This document shows, piece after piece, positions 37,197 to 46,551 of a stretch of 64,000 nt of DNA. The stretch is from the NCBI RefSeq assembly GCF_014648075.1, contig NZ_BMQK01000002.1, positions 1 to 64,000 on the forward strand. Reading direction: 5' to 3'. The DNA is from Streptomyces ruber. GTDB lineage: Bacteria > Actinomycetota > Actinomycetes > Streptomycetales > Streptomycetaceae. The notes beneath the pieces are model-generated. The model searched no databases, was not told the DNA's origin, and saw nothing but the letters and a program-made list of their open reading frames with translations. The translations under genes and the position numbers were made by a program. Numbering within the stretch: position 1 is the stretch's first letter; each line of letters starts with the position of its first letter.

Positions 37197-37883
37197 ATGA
37201 GACTGCTGCTCGTGGAGGACGACAACCACGTCGCCGCCGCCCTCTCCGCGGTGCTGGCCCGGCACGGCTTCCGGGTCACACACGCCCGCAGCGGCGAGGA
37301 GGCACTGCAGGCACTCGTGCCCGGCAGCGCCGGCTTCGGCGTGGTGCTGCTCGACCTCGGCCTGCCCGACCAGGACGGCTACGAGGTCTGCGGCAAGATC
37401 CGCAAACGCACCAGCACCCCCGTCATCATGGTCACCGCCCGCTCCGACGTGCGCTCACGCATCCACGGCCTGAACCTCGGAGCGGACGACTACGTCGTCA
37501 AGCCCTACGACATCGGCGAGCTGCTCGCCCGCATCCACGCCGTCAGCCGGCGCCGGGCGGCCGACGACAGACCGGGGACCGCGGCGGGCGTGATCGGACT
37601 CGGACCCGTGCACATCGAACTGCCCACCCGCCAGGTCAGCGTGGACGGCATGGTGGTCCAGCTGACCCGCAAGGAGTTCGACCTGCTGGCGCTGCTCGCC
37701 CAGCGCCCCGGAGTGGTCTTCCGCCGGGAACAGATCATCAGCGAGGTGTGGCGCACCAGTTGGGAGGGGACGGGGCGCACCCTGGAGGTGCACGTCGCGT
37801 CCCTGCGCTCCAAGCTGCGCATGCCCGCACTGATCGAGACAGTGCGCGGAGTCGGGTACCGGCTCGTCACCCCCGCGGCATAG
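37197..37883 (+). CDS. gluR: OmpR-family response regulator GluR
   Basis: 228 residues from ATG 37197 with GGAGGGG 5 nt upstream. Receiver domain (1-118) with acidic E9-D10-D11, phospho-Asp53 (LLDLGLPDQDGY), T in VTARSD and K in VVKPYD. Winged-helix DNA-binding domain (about 130-225) with LTRKEFDLLALLAQ and the recognition region RTLEVHVASLRSKL. Adjacent to gluK (9-nt gap) and divergent from gluABCD; the S. coelicolor pair senses extracellular glutamate and controls its uptake. Confidence 0.93.
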   Translation: MRLLLVEDDNHVAAALSAVLARHGFRVTHARSGEEALQALVPGSAGFGVVLLDLGLPDQDGYEVCGKIRKRTSTPVIMVTARSDVRSRIHGLNLGADDYVVKPYDIGELLARIHAVSRRRAADDRPGTAAGVIGLGPVHIELPTRQVSVDGMVVQLTRKEFDLLALLAQRPGVVFRREQIISEVWRTSWEGTGRTLEVHVASLRSKLRMPALIETVRGVGYRLVTPAA

Positions 37884-37892
37884 CGTGCCCGG

Positions 37893-39323
37893 GTGCGCAC
37901 TCGTCTGCTTCCGCTGCTCATCGTCCTCATGGCCGCCGTGCTGCTGGCGCTCGGTATCCCGCTGGCGGTGAGCCTGGCGACCGCCAAGCAACAGCAGGTG
38001 GTCGTCGACCGCATCGACGACACGGCGCGCTTCGCGGCCCTCGCGCAGTACGTCACCGACCGTTCCGCCGGTGCACCGGCCGACGGCACGAGCGAGCGCC
38101 GCGAGACCCTGCAGCGGGAGCTCGACCGCTACCACGAGGTGTACGGCATCCGCGCGGGCGTCTTCGAGCGCGGATGCAAGGTCGAGCGCGAGGCGGAGTG
38201 CGGGGCCATGGCGGCGGCCCCGCGCCGCTGGACGGTGCCCGAGGCGGGCGGAGGCCTCGACGCCTACGGCGAGGCGCTGCTGGGACGGCGCAGCCACGAC
38301 CCGAAGCAGGTGTGGCCCTGGGAACGCGGCCGGCTCGTCGTCGCGTCGCCCGTCGTCCGGGACGGCGACGTCGTCGCCGTCGTCGTCACCGACTCGCCCA
38401 CCGACCGGATGCGGTCGGCCACCCTGCGCGGCTGGCTGGTCATCGCGGCGGGCCTGGTCGCCGCGATGCTCCTCGCCGTCGGTGCCGCGCTGCGGCTGAC
38501 CGGCTGGGTCCTCAAGCCCGTACGGGACCTGGACGCCACCGCCCACGACATCGCCACCGGACGGCTGAAGTCCCGGGTCCCGGTGGCCGGCGGGCCGCCC
38601 GAGTTCCGGCGGCTGGCCCGGTCGTTCAACGAGATGGCCCACAACGTGGAGGAGGTCCTGGAGCAGCAGCGCGCCTTCGTCGCCGACGCCTCGCACCAGC
38701 TGCGCAACCCCCTGGCCGCGCTGCTGCTCCGCATCGACCTGCTCGCCCTCGAACTGCCCAGCGACAACGAGGAGATCGCCTCCGTGCGCGCCGAGGGCAA
38801 GCGGCTCGCACAGGTCCTCGACGACCTGCTCGACCTGGCGCTCGCCGAGCACGCCGAGGCGGATCTCGCGCTCACCGACATCGGTGAACTGGCCGCCGAG
38901 CGGGTCGCCGCATGGGGTCCGGTGGCCGAGAGCAAGGGCGTACGGCTGCTGGGCGACTGCCCGCCCACCACCGCCTGGGCCGACCCGATCGCCTTGTCGA
39001 GCGCGCTGGACGCCGTGATCGACAACGCGCTGAAGTTCACTCCGGAGGGACAGGACGTCTCGGTGACGGTGTCCGCCGACGGCGAGGTCTCCACGGTCGT
39101 CGTCGCCGACAGCGGGCCCGGACTCGGCGAGGAGGAGCTCGGCCGCATAGGCGACCGCTTCTGGCGCAGCCCGGGGCACCAGAACATCAAGGGCTCCGGG
39201 CTCGGTCTGTCCATATCCCGCGCGCTCCTCGCGGCGGGCGGCGGATCGATCGCGTACGCCCACCACGAACCGCAGGGGCTCAAGGTGACGGTGACGGTGC
39301 CGAGGAGCGGGCCGCTCGCCTGA
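37893..39323 (+). CDS. gluK: Sensor histidine kinase GluK
   Basis: 476 residues from GTG 37893. Membrane helix 1 (about 5-30), an extracellular domain of about 150 residues with two cysteines (RGCKVEREAECG) that may form a disulfide, membrane helix 2 (about 178-205), HAMP, HisKA with His268 in VADASHQLRNPL, and HATPase with N-box DNALKFTPEG and [11 protein letters not shown]. Catalytic boxes are complete. It partners GluR. The ligand-binding part has no recognisable PBP or PAS fold by eye. Confidence 0.92.
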   Translation: MRTRLLPLLIVLMAAVLLALGIPLAVSLATAKQQQVVVDRIDDTARFAALAQYVTDRSAGAPADGTSERRETLQRELDRYHEVYGIRAGVFERGCKVEREAECGAMAAAPRRWTVPEAGGGLDAYGEALLGRRSHDPKQVWPWERGRLVVASPVVRDGDVVAVVVTDSPTDRMRSATLRGWLVIAAGLVAAMLLAVGAALRLTGWVLKPVRDLDATAHDIATGRLKSRVPVAGGPPEFRRLARSFNEMAHNVEEVLEQQRAFVADASHQLRNPLAALLLRIDLLALELPSDNEEIASVRAEGKRLAQVLDDLLDLALAEHAEADLALTDIGELAAERVAAWGPVAESKGVRLLGDCPPTTAWADPIALSSALDAVIDNALKFTPEGQDVSVTVSADGEVSTVVVADSGPGLGEEELGRIGDRFWRSPGHQNIKGSGLGLSISRALLAAGGGSIAYAHHEPQGLKVTVTVPRSGPLA

Positions 39324-39338
39324 GAGAGGGCCCGGGCC

Positions 39339-40334
39339 CTACGGCTTCACCGAGCGGTAGTAGCGCCGTGCGCCCTCGTGCAGGTTCACGGGGTCGGTGT
39401 AGATGGCCGTGCGCAGGTCCACGAACTGGGCCGAGTGGACGTGCGAGCCGATGTCGTCGCGGCTGTTGATCACCGTCCGGGTGAGCCACTCGGTCAGCCG
39501 GGGGTCCACGTCCGCGCGCGTGATGAGCAGGTTCGCCACGGTGAGCGTCTGTATGGGGTGTCCCGGGCGGCCGGACCCGTACGCGTCGGCCGGCATCACC
39601 GAGGACCGGTAGTGGCCGAAGACGTCGTCCTGCTCGTGCAGGCTGTCCACGGTGGCGGCGTCGATCTCCACGAACCGGAAGTCGTCCGACTCGACGAGCT
39701 TCTCCAGCCCGTCCGTCGGCAGCCCGCCCGACCAGAAGAAGGCGTCGATGCCGCCGCTGCGCAGCCGCTCCGGTCCCTCCGCGATGCTGTCCGCCTCCGG
39801 CACGACGTCCTGCCGCGGATCCAGCCCGGCCGCCCGCAGCACCCGGTCCGCGATCAGCCGTACCCCGGAGTCGTCCGGTCCCACGCCGACCCGCTTGCCC
39901 TCGAGGTCCTTGATCTCCTCGATCCCCGACGCACGCGACACGACGAGCTGCACGTAGTCGTCGTACAGCCGGGCGATGCCGCGCAGCCGCTCGTGACCGG
40001 GCTGCCGGTTCTGCCGGTACGCCTCCACCGCGTCGGCCGCGGCGATGGCGAAGTCGGCCCCGCCGTCGGCCACGCGCTTCACGTTCTCCTGCGAGCCCTC
40101 GCTCGGCCGCAGCTCCACCTTCAGACCGGGCATGTCCTCGTGGATCGCGTTGCGCAGGCGGTTCCCGTACTCGTGGTAGACGCCCTTCTCCGTCCCGGTG
40201 CTGATCGTGATCGTTCCGGTCGGGGGCTCCTCGCGCGGCCACAGCCACCACAGGAGCAGCCCCAGGACCACGAGCGCCGCCGTGACGGCCGGCAGGCGGC
40301 GGTGGGCGCCATAGCGGCGGAGTGCCTCGAACAT
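39339..40334 (-). CDS. TAXI-family solute-binding protein
   Basis: 331 residues from ATG 40334 (AGGA upstream). A single N-terminal hydrophobic helix (about 17-33) ends WLWPREEPP, a membrane anchor rather than a lipobox. The remainder is the TRAP-associated extracytoplasmic immunogenic (TAXI) fold: STGTEKGVYHEYGNRL, GGADFAIAAADAVEAY, FWSGGLPTDGLEKL. Relatives bind small acids for TRAP transporters, but no TRAP membrane subunit is in the window. Convergent with gluK at 15 bp. A partner transporter or sensor elsewhere is possible. Confidence 0.87.
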   Translation of the reverse strand: MFEALRRYGAHRRLPAVTAALVVLGLLLWWLWPREEPPTGTITISTGTEKGVYHEYGNRLRNAIHEDMPGLKVELRPSEGSQENVKRVADGGADFAIAAADAVEAYRQNRQPGHERLRGIARLYDDYVQLVVSRASGIEEIKDLEGKRVGVGPDDSGVRLIADRVLRAAGLDPRQDVVPEADSIAEGPERLRSGGIDAFFWSGGLPTDGLEKLVESDDFRFVEIDAATVDSLHEQDDVFGHYRSSVMPADAYGSGRPGHPIQTLTVANLLITRADVDPRLTEWLTRTVINSRDDIGSHVHSAQFVDLRTAIYTDPVNLHEGARRYYRSVKP

Positions 40335-40487
40335 GGCGTGATCCTGCCAGGTCAGGGGGCGGCGGCCAAGGGCCGCGGGCGGCCGGGACGGAGCCGTTAC
40401 CTCCCTCCGCCGCCCCGCGGGCGACGGTCCGGCCGCGTGCCGCGCGGCGCCGGGCCCGCGCACCGCGGACCCGGCACGCGCGAGGTC

Positions 40488-41681
40488 CTAGAGGCCGTCC
40501 GCCACCGCCGAGCGCAGGCGGTCCAGCTCCCGGTACATCCTCCCGCCCGGGCACTTCGTCCTCATCCAGTCCCGGTGGCCGCTGATCTCCGGCACCTCCT
40601 TGCGGGTGTCGTCCACGGGGTTCGTGTACGTCACGCGCGCGTACGGGTCGACACCGTGCTGCCGTACCAGCACACGGACCAGACGGGTCAGCGCCTTCCG
40701 GGCGGCCCGCGAGGGACCCTGCTCCGTCAGGTTGCCGATCAGGGCGATGCCCAGGTTCCCGGAGTTGCAGCCGCCGACGTGGAAGGCGGTCACCACCCTG
40801 CCGTCGGCGTCGTGTCCGGGCAGTCCGTCGCCGCCGGTATGGCGTCCCTCGTAGACGCGGCCCCGATGGTCGACGAGGAAGTGGTAGCCGATGTCGCCCC
40901 AGCCGTTGGTCATGGTGTGGAGCTGGTAGATACCGCGCACCGTGGCGGCCGGGTGCGGGTCGGCGTTGGACGTGGCGGTGTGGTGCACGGTGATGGTCTG
41001 GAAGGGGTGGTAGGCGGCCGGTGTCCGCTCCGCGCCGTCCTCGTCGTACCGCAGCGACTCGTCCGCGCCCCAGGCCGCCCGGGACACGTAGGCGAGGCCG
41101 CGCATCCGCGTCGTGTGCCTCGGGACGGTCATCGCCCGCCGCGGACCGCGTGTGGTGTCGAGCGCCAGCGACCGCAGTCCGGTCGCCCCGGCGGGCGCCC
41201 TCAGCTCGTAGCCGGCGGCCTGACCGGCGGGGATCAGCAGCCCGCCGCCGTCGGCGGGGGAGCAGCCGCTCGTGGGGAACGCCCGCCAGGCGCCCTCGGT
41301 CCCGTCGGCGCCGCGCAGCCGGATGCCGCCGCCGGTGGCCTCCGGCGCGCCCTCCCAGCGCACGCCCACGAAGCCGATGGGGAAGGCGGCCGACACGGGC
41401 GCCTCGCCGACGGCCGCCTCGGCGCGGGTCACGGGGAAGGTCTCGGCCATGAGGCCGGCCCGCGCGGCGGCGGCGACGGCGGTGCCCGCCCCGGCCGTGC
41501 CGGCCTCGACGGGGTCCGCTCCGACGGTGTCCGGCCCGGGGGTGTCCGGTTCCGTCGGCCCGGCCGTCACGGCCGGTGTGATCACGGCCCCGGCGGCGAC
41601 GGCGCCCGCGGCGCCGATCAGGGCGCGCCGGGTGACGTGGGACTGCGCCCGGTGGGCGGGAGAGGCGGGAGGAACGGTCAC
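40488..41681 (-). CDS. Tat-exported peptidoglycan-recognition amidase
   Basis: 397 residues from GTG 41681, AGGA 6 nt upstream. Twin-arginine signal (TRRALIGAAGAVAAG, RR at 18-19) directs export. After an Ala/Thr/Pro-rich spacer and a beta-rich region, residues about 195-390 form the N-acetylmuramoyl-L-alanine amidase/PGRP domain with zinc ligands suggested by VHHTAT, GHRDWMRTKCPG, plus GYHFLVDHRGRVYEGR and GNLGIALIGN. It should cleave the amide between MurNAc and the stem peptide in wall turnover. Confidence 0.9.
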   Translation of the reverse strand: MTVPPASPAHRAQSHVTRRALIGAAGAVAAGAVITPAVTAGPTEPDTPGPDTVGADPVEAGTAGAGTAVAAAARAGLMAETFPVTRAEAAVGEAPVSAAFPIGFVGVRWEGAPEATGGGIRLRGADGTEGAWRAFPTSGCSPADGGGLLIPAGQAAGYELRAPAGATGLRSLALDTTRGPRRAMTVPRHTTRMRGLAYVSRAAWGADESLRYDEDGAERTPAAYHPFQTITVHHTATSNADPHPAATVRGIYQLHTMTNGWGDIGYHFLVDHRGRVYEGRHTGGDGLPGHDADGRVVTAFHVGGCNSGNLGIALIGNLTEQGPSRAARKALTRLVRVLVRQHGVDPYARVTYTNPVDDTRKEVPEISGHRDWMRTKCPGGRMYRELDRLRSAVADGL

Positions 41682-41909
41682 GGCGGGTCCTCAACATTCC
41701 TGGTCGTACGGCGTCTGCCGGAGTACGGACGACCGGCCGCCCGGGTGCGCCCGGGTCGGCCGTGCTTGTGAAGACCCAACGGAGCGTAGGGGGTTACGTC
41801 ACCGCCTTCCATGGCGCGTCCCGCCGTCGGCGGTCCGCCGTATCGCTGTCGGCCGTCCGCCCCGACGCACGGGCGGGGGCGGACGGACGGGTGTGGTGAG
41901 GGTTGCCGG

Positions 41910-42314
41910 ATGCAGCCCTCACCCGCCACGTCCGTCCATGAGTTCCACCGTGCCTTCGGGCTCGACGCGCGCACCGTGCCGACGGAGGCGTCACCGGAGC
42001 TCGCCGCCCACCGGGCCGAACTGCTCGCGGAGGAGGCCGCCGAGGTCGCTGAGGTGGCCGTCACGGGCCCGCTGGACCGGCTGGCGCACGAACTGGCCGA
42101 CGTGGTGTACGTGGCGTACGGCACCGCGCTCGTCCACGGGATCGACCTGGACGAGGTGATCGCCGAGATCCACCGCGCCGACATGTCCGAGCGGGGCCCC
42201 GACGGGCACGTGGCCCGGCGGGCGGACGGCAAGGTGCTGAAGGGCGAGCACTACCGGGCGCCGGACGTGGCGGGGGTGCTGCGCCGGCAGGGATGGCGGG
42301 ACGGGCAGGGCTGA
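41910..42314 (+). CDS. MazG-like nucleotide pyrophosphohydrolase
   Basis: 134 residues from ATG 41910 with GAGGG 7 nt upstream. The four-helix all-alpha NTP-PPase pattern is seen: [13 protein letters not shown] (EEx2E-type metal motif) and [14 protein letters not shown] (ExxD). The C-terminus, [26 protein letters not shown], matches phosphoribosyl-ATP pyrophosphohydrolase-like/MazG small proteins. It should hydrolyse a nucleoside triphosphate to monophosphate and PPi; the nucleotide is unknown. Monocistronic, divergent from the amidase gene and upstream of miaB. Confidence 0.85.
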   Translation: MQPSPATSVHEFHRAFGLDARTVPTEASPELAAHRAELLAEEAAEVAEVAVTGPLDRLAHELADVVYVAYGTALVHGIDLDEVIAEIHRADMSERGPDGHVARRADGKVLKGEHYRAPDVAGVLRRQGWRDGQG

Positions 42315-42381
42315 CGCGGGGAGCGGGCCGCGTACCGACGGCCGGCGACGGCCGGAGGCGGAGGCTCCCCGGTACACCGCC

Positions 42382-42387
42382 TACCCT
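42382..42387 (+). promoter_or_regulatory. -10 hexamer for probably leaderless miaB
   Basis: TACCCT is 6 nt before the miaB ATG. The intervening GGTGGC is too close to act as a usual SD. Confidence 0.45.
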
Positions 42388-42393
42388 GGTGGC

Positions 42394-43911
42394 ATGAGCA
42401 GCAGTGACCGGAGCCAGGCAGCGGGCGTCAAGACCTACGAAGTACGCACCTACGGGTGCCAGATGAACGTCCACGACTCCGAGCGCTTGTCCGGTTTGCT
42501 CGAGGAGGCGGGGTACGTCCGCGCCCCCGAGGGCACCCGCGAGGGCGACGCCGACGTCGTCGTCTTCAACACCTGCGCCGTCCGGGAGAACGCCGACAAC
42601 CGCCTCTACGGCAACCTCGGCCGTCTCGCCCCCATGAAGGCCGCCCGCCCCGGCATGCAGATCGCCGTCGGCGGCTGTCTGGCGCAGAAGGACCGCGACA
42701 CCATCGTGAAGAAGGCGCCCTGGGTGGACGTCGTCTTCGGCACGCACAACATCGGCAAGCTGCCGGTGCTGCTGGAGCGCGCCCGCGTCCAGGAGGAGGC
42801 GCAGGTCGAGATCGCCGAGTCGCTGGAGGCGTTCCCCTCCACGCTGCCGACCCGCCGCGAGAGCGCGTACGCCGCCTGGGTGTCCATCTCGGTCGGCTGC
42901 AACAACACCTGCACGTTCTGCATCGTCCCGGCGCTGCGCGGCAAGGAGAAGGACCGCCGCCCCGGCGACATCCTCGCCGAGGTCGAGGCCCTGGTCGCCG
43001 AGGGCGTCTCCGAGATCACGCTGCTCGGCCAGAACGTCAACGCGTACGGCTCCGACATCGGTGACCGCGAGGCGTTCAGCAAGCTGCTGCGGGCCTGCGG
43101 GAACATCGAGGGCCTGGAGCGCGTCCGCTTCACCTCGCCGCACCCGCGCGACTTCACCGACGACGTGATCGCCGCCATGGCCGAGACGCCGAACGTGATG
43201 CCGCAGCTCCACATGCCGCTCCAGTCCGGCTCGGACACCGTCCTGAAGGCGATGCGCCGCTCGTACCGGCAGGAGCGTTACCTCGGGATCATCGAGAAGG
43301 TCCGCGCGGCCATCCCGCACGCGGCCATCACCACCGACATCATCGTGGGCTTCCCCGGCGAGACCGAGGAGGACTTCGAGCAGACCCTGCACGTGGTGCG
43401 CGAGGCGCGGTTCTCGCAGGCCTTCACCTTCCAGTACTCCAAGCGCCCCGGCACCCCCGCGGCCACCATGGAGAACCAGATCCCCAAGGAGGTCGTCCAG
43501 GCGCGCTACGAGCGTCTCGTCGCCCTCCAGGAGGAGATCTCCTGGGAGGAGAACAAGAAGCAGGTCGGCCGCACCCTGGAGCTGATGGTCGCCGAGGGCG
43601 AGGGCCGCAAGGACGGCGCCACCCACCGCCTCTCCGGCCGCGCCCCCGACAACCGCCTGGTGCACTTCACCAAGCCGGAAGCGGAGGTCCGCCCCGGCGA
43701 CGTGGTGACCGTGGAGATCACCTACGCCGCCCCGCACCACCTCCTCGCCGAGGGCGCCGTCCTGGACGTGCGCCGCACGCGCGCGGGGGACGCCTGGGAG
43801 AAGCGGAACGCCAAGCAGGACGCCAAGCCGGCCGGCGTGCTGCTCGGTCTGCCGAAGATCGGTGTCCCGGAGCCGCTGCCGCTCGCCACCACGGGCTGCG
43901 GCTGCGACTGA
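42394..43911 (+). CDS. miaB: tRNA-2-methylthio-N6-isopentenyladenosine methylthiotransferase MiaB
   Basis: 505 residues from ATG 42394. It adds the 2-methylthio group at A37 of tRNAs already prenylated by MiaA, encoded 1.6 kb downstream. UPF0004 cysteines lie in YGCQMN, NTCAVRE and GGCLAQ. Radical-SAM CX3CX2C is CNNTCTFC at 169-176. The TRAM domain is C-terminal (LFVAEGEG-like [10 protein letters not shown]), followed by a 40-residue tail ending TTGCGCD. Paralogue of RimO in this window but with the MiaB-type [15 protein letters not shown] segment. Confidence 0.96.
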   Translation: MSSSDRSQAAGVKTYEVRTYGCQMNVHDSERLSGLLEEAGYVRAPEGTREGDADVVVFNTCAVRENADNRLYGNLGRLAPMKAARPGMQIAVGGCLAQKDRDTIVKKAPWVDVVFGTHNIGKLPVLLERARVQEEAQVEIAESLEAFPSTLPTRRESAYAAWVSISVGCNNTCTFCIVPALRGKEKDRRPGDILAEVEALVAEGVSEITLLGQNVNAYGSDIGDREAFSKLLRACGNIEGLERVRFTSPHPRDFTDDVIAAMAETPNVMPQLHMPLQSGSDTVLKAMRRSYRQERYLGIIEKVRAAIPHAAITTDIIVGFPGETEEDFEQTLHVVREARFSQAFTFQYSKRPGTPAATMENQIPKEVVQARYERLVALQEEISWEENKKQVGRTLELMVAEGEGRKDGATHRLSGRAPDNRLVHFTKPEAEVRPGDVVTVEITYAAPHHLLAEGAVLDVRRTRAGDAWEKRNAKQDAKPAGVLLGLPKIGVPEPLPLATTGCGCD

Positions 43912-43927
43912 TCCCGGCATACGGGAC

Positions 43928-43933
43928 TACGCT
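43928..43933 (+). promoter_or_regulatory. -10 hexamer for the probably leaderless LigB-like gene
   Basis: TACGCT stands 7 nt before ATG 43941 and there is no SD. Confidence 0.42.
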
Positions 43934-43940
43934 GCTGATC

Positions 43941-44654
43941 ATGCTTGTAGCCGCCGCCGTCTGTCCCTGCCCGCCGCTGCTCGTGCCCGAGGTCGCCGCC
44001 GGGGCGGCGCCCGAACTGGACGCCGCGCGGGCCGCGTGCGCCACCGCGCTCGGGGTGCTGGCCACCGCGCTCCCCGACCGGCTCGTGGTGGTGGGGCCGG
44101 CCGGGGAGACCCTTCCGTACCCGCAGGGCACGGCGGGCTCCTTCCGCGGCTTCGGTGTCGACGTCGACGTACGTCTCGGGCCCGGCGAGCCGGACGGCAC
44201 GGCCGCGGAGACCGGTCTGCCGACCTCCCTCGCGGTCGCCGCGTGGCTGCTGGCGCGCACGGAGTGGGCCGACACGCCCGTCGAGGGGCTCGGCGTGGCG
44301 CAGCACCTCCCGGCCGGCCGGTGCGTGGACACGGGACGGGAGATCGCGGCACGGTCGCCGCGTGTGGCGATGCTGGTGATGGGCGACGGCAGCGCGTGCC
44401 GCACGCTCAAGGCGCCGGGGTACCTCGACGAGCGCGCGGCCGGCTTCGACGCGGAGGTCGCGCGGGCGCTCGGCTCGGCCGACGGCGCCGCCCTGAAGGC
44501 GCTCGACACCGGCCTGGCGCACGACCTCAAGGCGGCCGGCCGGGCCCCGTGGCAGCTCCTCGCGGGCGCCGCCGAGGGCACGGGCCTGTCGGGCTCGTTG
44601 CTCTACGAGGACGCCCCCTACGGCGTGGGGTACATGGTGGCCACCTGGTCCTGA
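43941..44654 (+). CDS. Class III extradiol dioxygenase B-like protein, role unknown
   Basis: 237 residues from ATG 43941. It has the overall pattern of the LigB/MEMO-like fold: N-terminal VCPCPPLLVPEV, VVVGPAGE, a central LPTSLAVAAWLL, VMGDGSACRTLKAPGYLD and C-terminal LLYEDAPYGVGYMVATW. The N-terminal motif where LigB enzymes carry a metal-binding His reads CPCPP, with Cys, and few other His residues are present (QHLPAG, AHDLK). Dioxygenase activity is doubtful. It sits between miaB and miaA as in other Streptomyces from memory, hinting at a tRNA-related or regulatory role. Confidence 0.8.
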   Translation: MLVAAAVCPCPPLLVPEVAAGAAPELDAARAACATALGVLATALPDRLVVVGPAGETLPYPQGTAGSFRGFGVDVDVRLGPGEPDGTAAETGLPTSLAVAAWLLARTEWADTPVEGLGVAQHLPAGRCVDTGREIAARSPRVAMLVMGDGSACRTLKAPGYLDERAAGFDAEVARALGSADGAALKALDTGLAHDLKAAGRAPWQLLAGAAEGTGLSGSLLYEDAPYGVGYMVATWS

Positions 44655-44661
44655 GCCATGG

Positions 44662-44709
44662 GACGGCGGTGGGCGGCCGCGGAGTGCTCCGCGGCCGCCC
44701 ACCGCCGTC
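44662..44709. terminator. Bidirectional terminator, 22-bp stem
   Basis: A perfect 22-bp GC-rich inverted repeat (44662-44683 with 44688-44709), loop GTGC, lying between two convergent genes (stops at 44654 and 44720). Confidence 0.88.
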
Positions 44710-44719
44710 GTCATGCGGC

Positions 44720-44968
44720 TCAGGAGGCCGGAGGACGGGGCGGGGGCCCGGCTCCGTCGTCCTTGTGCGCGAGCCGGTCCATGGCGCCCTTGGCCTTGTC
44801 CGTGCCCATGTGGATCCGGTCGCTGTACCTGCCCTTGGTCCTCTCGTCGACCATGTGCGCGGCTTTGTCGAGACCCCGCTCGACCTTGCCCCCGTGTTCC
44901 TTCGCGAGACCCGAGATCCTGCTCGTGGCGGGGCCGCATTTGGCTTTCAGACTGTCCAGGAGACCCAT
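44720..44968 (-). CDS. MT0933-type antitoxin-like small protein
   Basis: 82 residues from ATG 44968, SD GGAAGG-like sequence GAGGAAGGTGG upstream. The sequence MGLLDSLKAKCGP, then KVERGLDKAAHMVDERTKGRYSDRI and GTDKAKGAMDRL matches the MT0933/Rv0909-like antitoxin family: amphipathic, Lys-rich helices. No toxin gene is adjacent; the upstream minus-strand gene encodes an unrelated acidic protein. In Streptomyces such orphan members are common and may not act as antitoxins. Confidence 0.8.
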   Translation of the reverse strand: MGLLDSLKAKCGPATSRISGLAKEHGGKVERGLDKAAHMVDERTKGRYSDRIHMGTDKAKGAMDRLAHKDDGAGPPPRPPAS

Positions 44969-44992
44969 GGGTCCACCTTCCTCGCGGAGCGG

Positions 44993-45325
44993 TTATGTGC
45001 GGGCGCCCTCGCCGGCCGTGTCGTCCGCGGCGTCGTCCGCGGCCCCGGCGGCGGTCTGCTGCGCCGGGATCTCCACGTCGTCGGTCCCGCCGGGGTTGTC
45101 CGGCGCGTCCTTCCCGCCGTCCTCGGTGCCCGGCACCGCCGCCTCGGTGACGGCACCGGCCCCGGACGCCTCCGGGGTGCCCGCCGCCTCCGGCGTCCCG
45201 GCCTCTCCGGGTGTCACCGGCCCGTCCGCTTCTGACTCCTCCGTCGGAGCGGCGGCCAGTGCCTTTCCGGTCGACGCCTCTTCCGCCGCCTTCGACCTCC
45301 GCAGAAGTCGTGCAAAAACGCCCAT
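44993..45325 (-). CDS. Small Ala/Glu/Asp-rich protein of unknown function
   Basis: 110 residues from ATG 45325, with GGAG 5 nt upstream in an unusually AT-rich start region. The N-terminus MGVFARLLRRSKAAEEAST is a short basic amphipathic helix. The rest is low-complexity Ala/Gly/Thr/Pro/Glu with a net negative charge and probably disordered. No domain recognised. Same strand as the MT0933-like gene, 24 bp upstream of it, so the two are likely co-transcribed. Confidence 0.6.
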   Translation of the reverse strand: MGVFARLLRRSKAAEEASTGKALAAAPTEESEADGPVTPGEAGTPEAAGTPEASGAGAVTEAAVPGTEDGGKDAPDNPGGTDDVEIPAQQTAAGAADDAADDTAGEGART

Positions 45326-45505
45326 ATACACTCCAACATTACTCGTACGGGCGAAATCTCGCGTCGCCCGGTGCGTCCGATTGCCTCGCCCGGCCGCCGG
45401 CGCCGGGATACCGGCGGTCCGAACCTCGCAACAGGAACGACACCGACCGTGTCGCGTCACGTAACTCGTTCGAGGGGAGGATGTGAGGTTTGCGAGACTG
45501 GGGCG

Positions 45506-46444
45506 GTGAGCAGCGCACCCTCCGCCCCCCGTGTCATCGCCGTCGTCGGACCCACCGCGGCCGGCAAGTCCGATCTCGGCGTCTTCCTGGCCCAGCGCCT
45601 CGGCGGTGAGGTCGTCAACGCCGACTCGATGCAGCTCTACCGGGGGATGGACATCGGTACCGCCAAACTGACGCCCGAGGAACGCGGTGACGTCCCGCAC
45701 CACCTGCTGGACATCTGGGACGTGACCGTCACTGCCAGCGTCGCCGAGTACCAGCGGCTCGCCCGCGCGCGGATCGACGCGCTGCTCGCCGAGGGGCGCT
45801 GGCCCGTCCTGGTGGGCGGTTCCGGGCTGTACGTCCGCGGCGCCGTCGACAACCTGGAGTTCCCCGGCACCGACCCCGAGATCCGGGCCCGGCTGGAGGA
45901 AGAGCTCGCCCTGCGCGGCTCCGGCGCCCTGCACGCCCGCCTGGCCGCCGCCGACCCCGAGGCCGCGCAGGCGATCCTGCCCAGCAACGGCCGCCGCATC
46001 GTGCGCGCCCTGGAGGTCATCGAACTCACCGGCAAGCCGTTCACCGCCAACCTCCCGGGACACGACTCCGTCTACGACACCGTGCAGATCGGCGTAGACG
46101 TGGCCCGTCCGGAACTGGACGAGCGCATCGCCCGCCGGGTCGACCGCATGTGGGACGCGGGGCTCGCCGACGAGGTGCGCGCCCTGGAGGCGCGCGGGCT
46201 GCGCGAGGGGCGTACCGCGTCGCGCGCGCTCGGCTACCAGCAGATGCTCGCCGCGCTCGCCGGGGAGTGCTCCGAGGAGGAGGCGCGGGCCGAGACGGTG
46301 CGCGCCACCAAGCGTTTCGCGCGCCGCCAGGATTCCTGGTTCCGGCGCGATCCCCGGGTGCACTGGCTGAAGGGCGGCGCGGCGGACGTCACGGAACTGC
46401 ACGGGCACGCGCTCGCATTGGTCGAACGACCGGTCACAGCCTGA
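45506..46444 (+). CDS. miaA: tRNA dimethylallyltransferase MiaA
   Basis: 312 residues from GTG 45506. It transfers a dimethylallyl group to N6 of A37 in tRNAs reading UNN codons, the substrate step for MiaB. P-loop VGPTAAGKSD (about 11-20), NADSMQLYRGMDIGTAK, VGGSGLYVR and LEVIELTGKP are all conserved; the ALGYQQ motif lies C-terminal. There is no clear SD. GAGACT 6 nt before the GTG could be part of a leaderless-type -10. Confidence 0.95.
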   Translation: MSSAPSAPRVIAVVGPTAAGKSDLGVFLAQRLGGEVVNADSMQLYRGMDIGTAKLTPEERGDVPHHLLDIWDVTVTASVAEYQRLARARIDALLAEGRWPVLVGGSGLYVRGAVDNLEFPGTDPEIRARLEEELALRGSGALHARLAAADPEAAQAILPSNGRRIVRALEVIELTGKPFTANLPGHDSVYDTVQIGVDVARPELDERIARRVDRMWDAGLADEVRALEARGLREGRTASRALGYQQMLAALAGECSEEEARAETVRATKRFARRQDSWFRRDPRVHWLKGGAADVTELHGHALALVERPVTA

Positions 46445-46551
46445 TCACGTCCTGGCATCGGGACGCTCAGGCCGTCATCCGGGCCTTCGGGACCGTGCCA
46501 TCATCGAGCTTCGATCGACCAGTGGAAGCCTAGTTGGGAGGGCGCGTGGCG

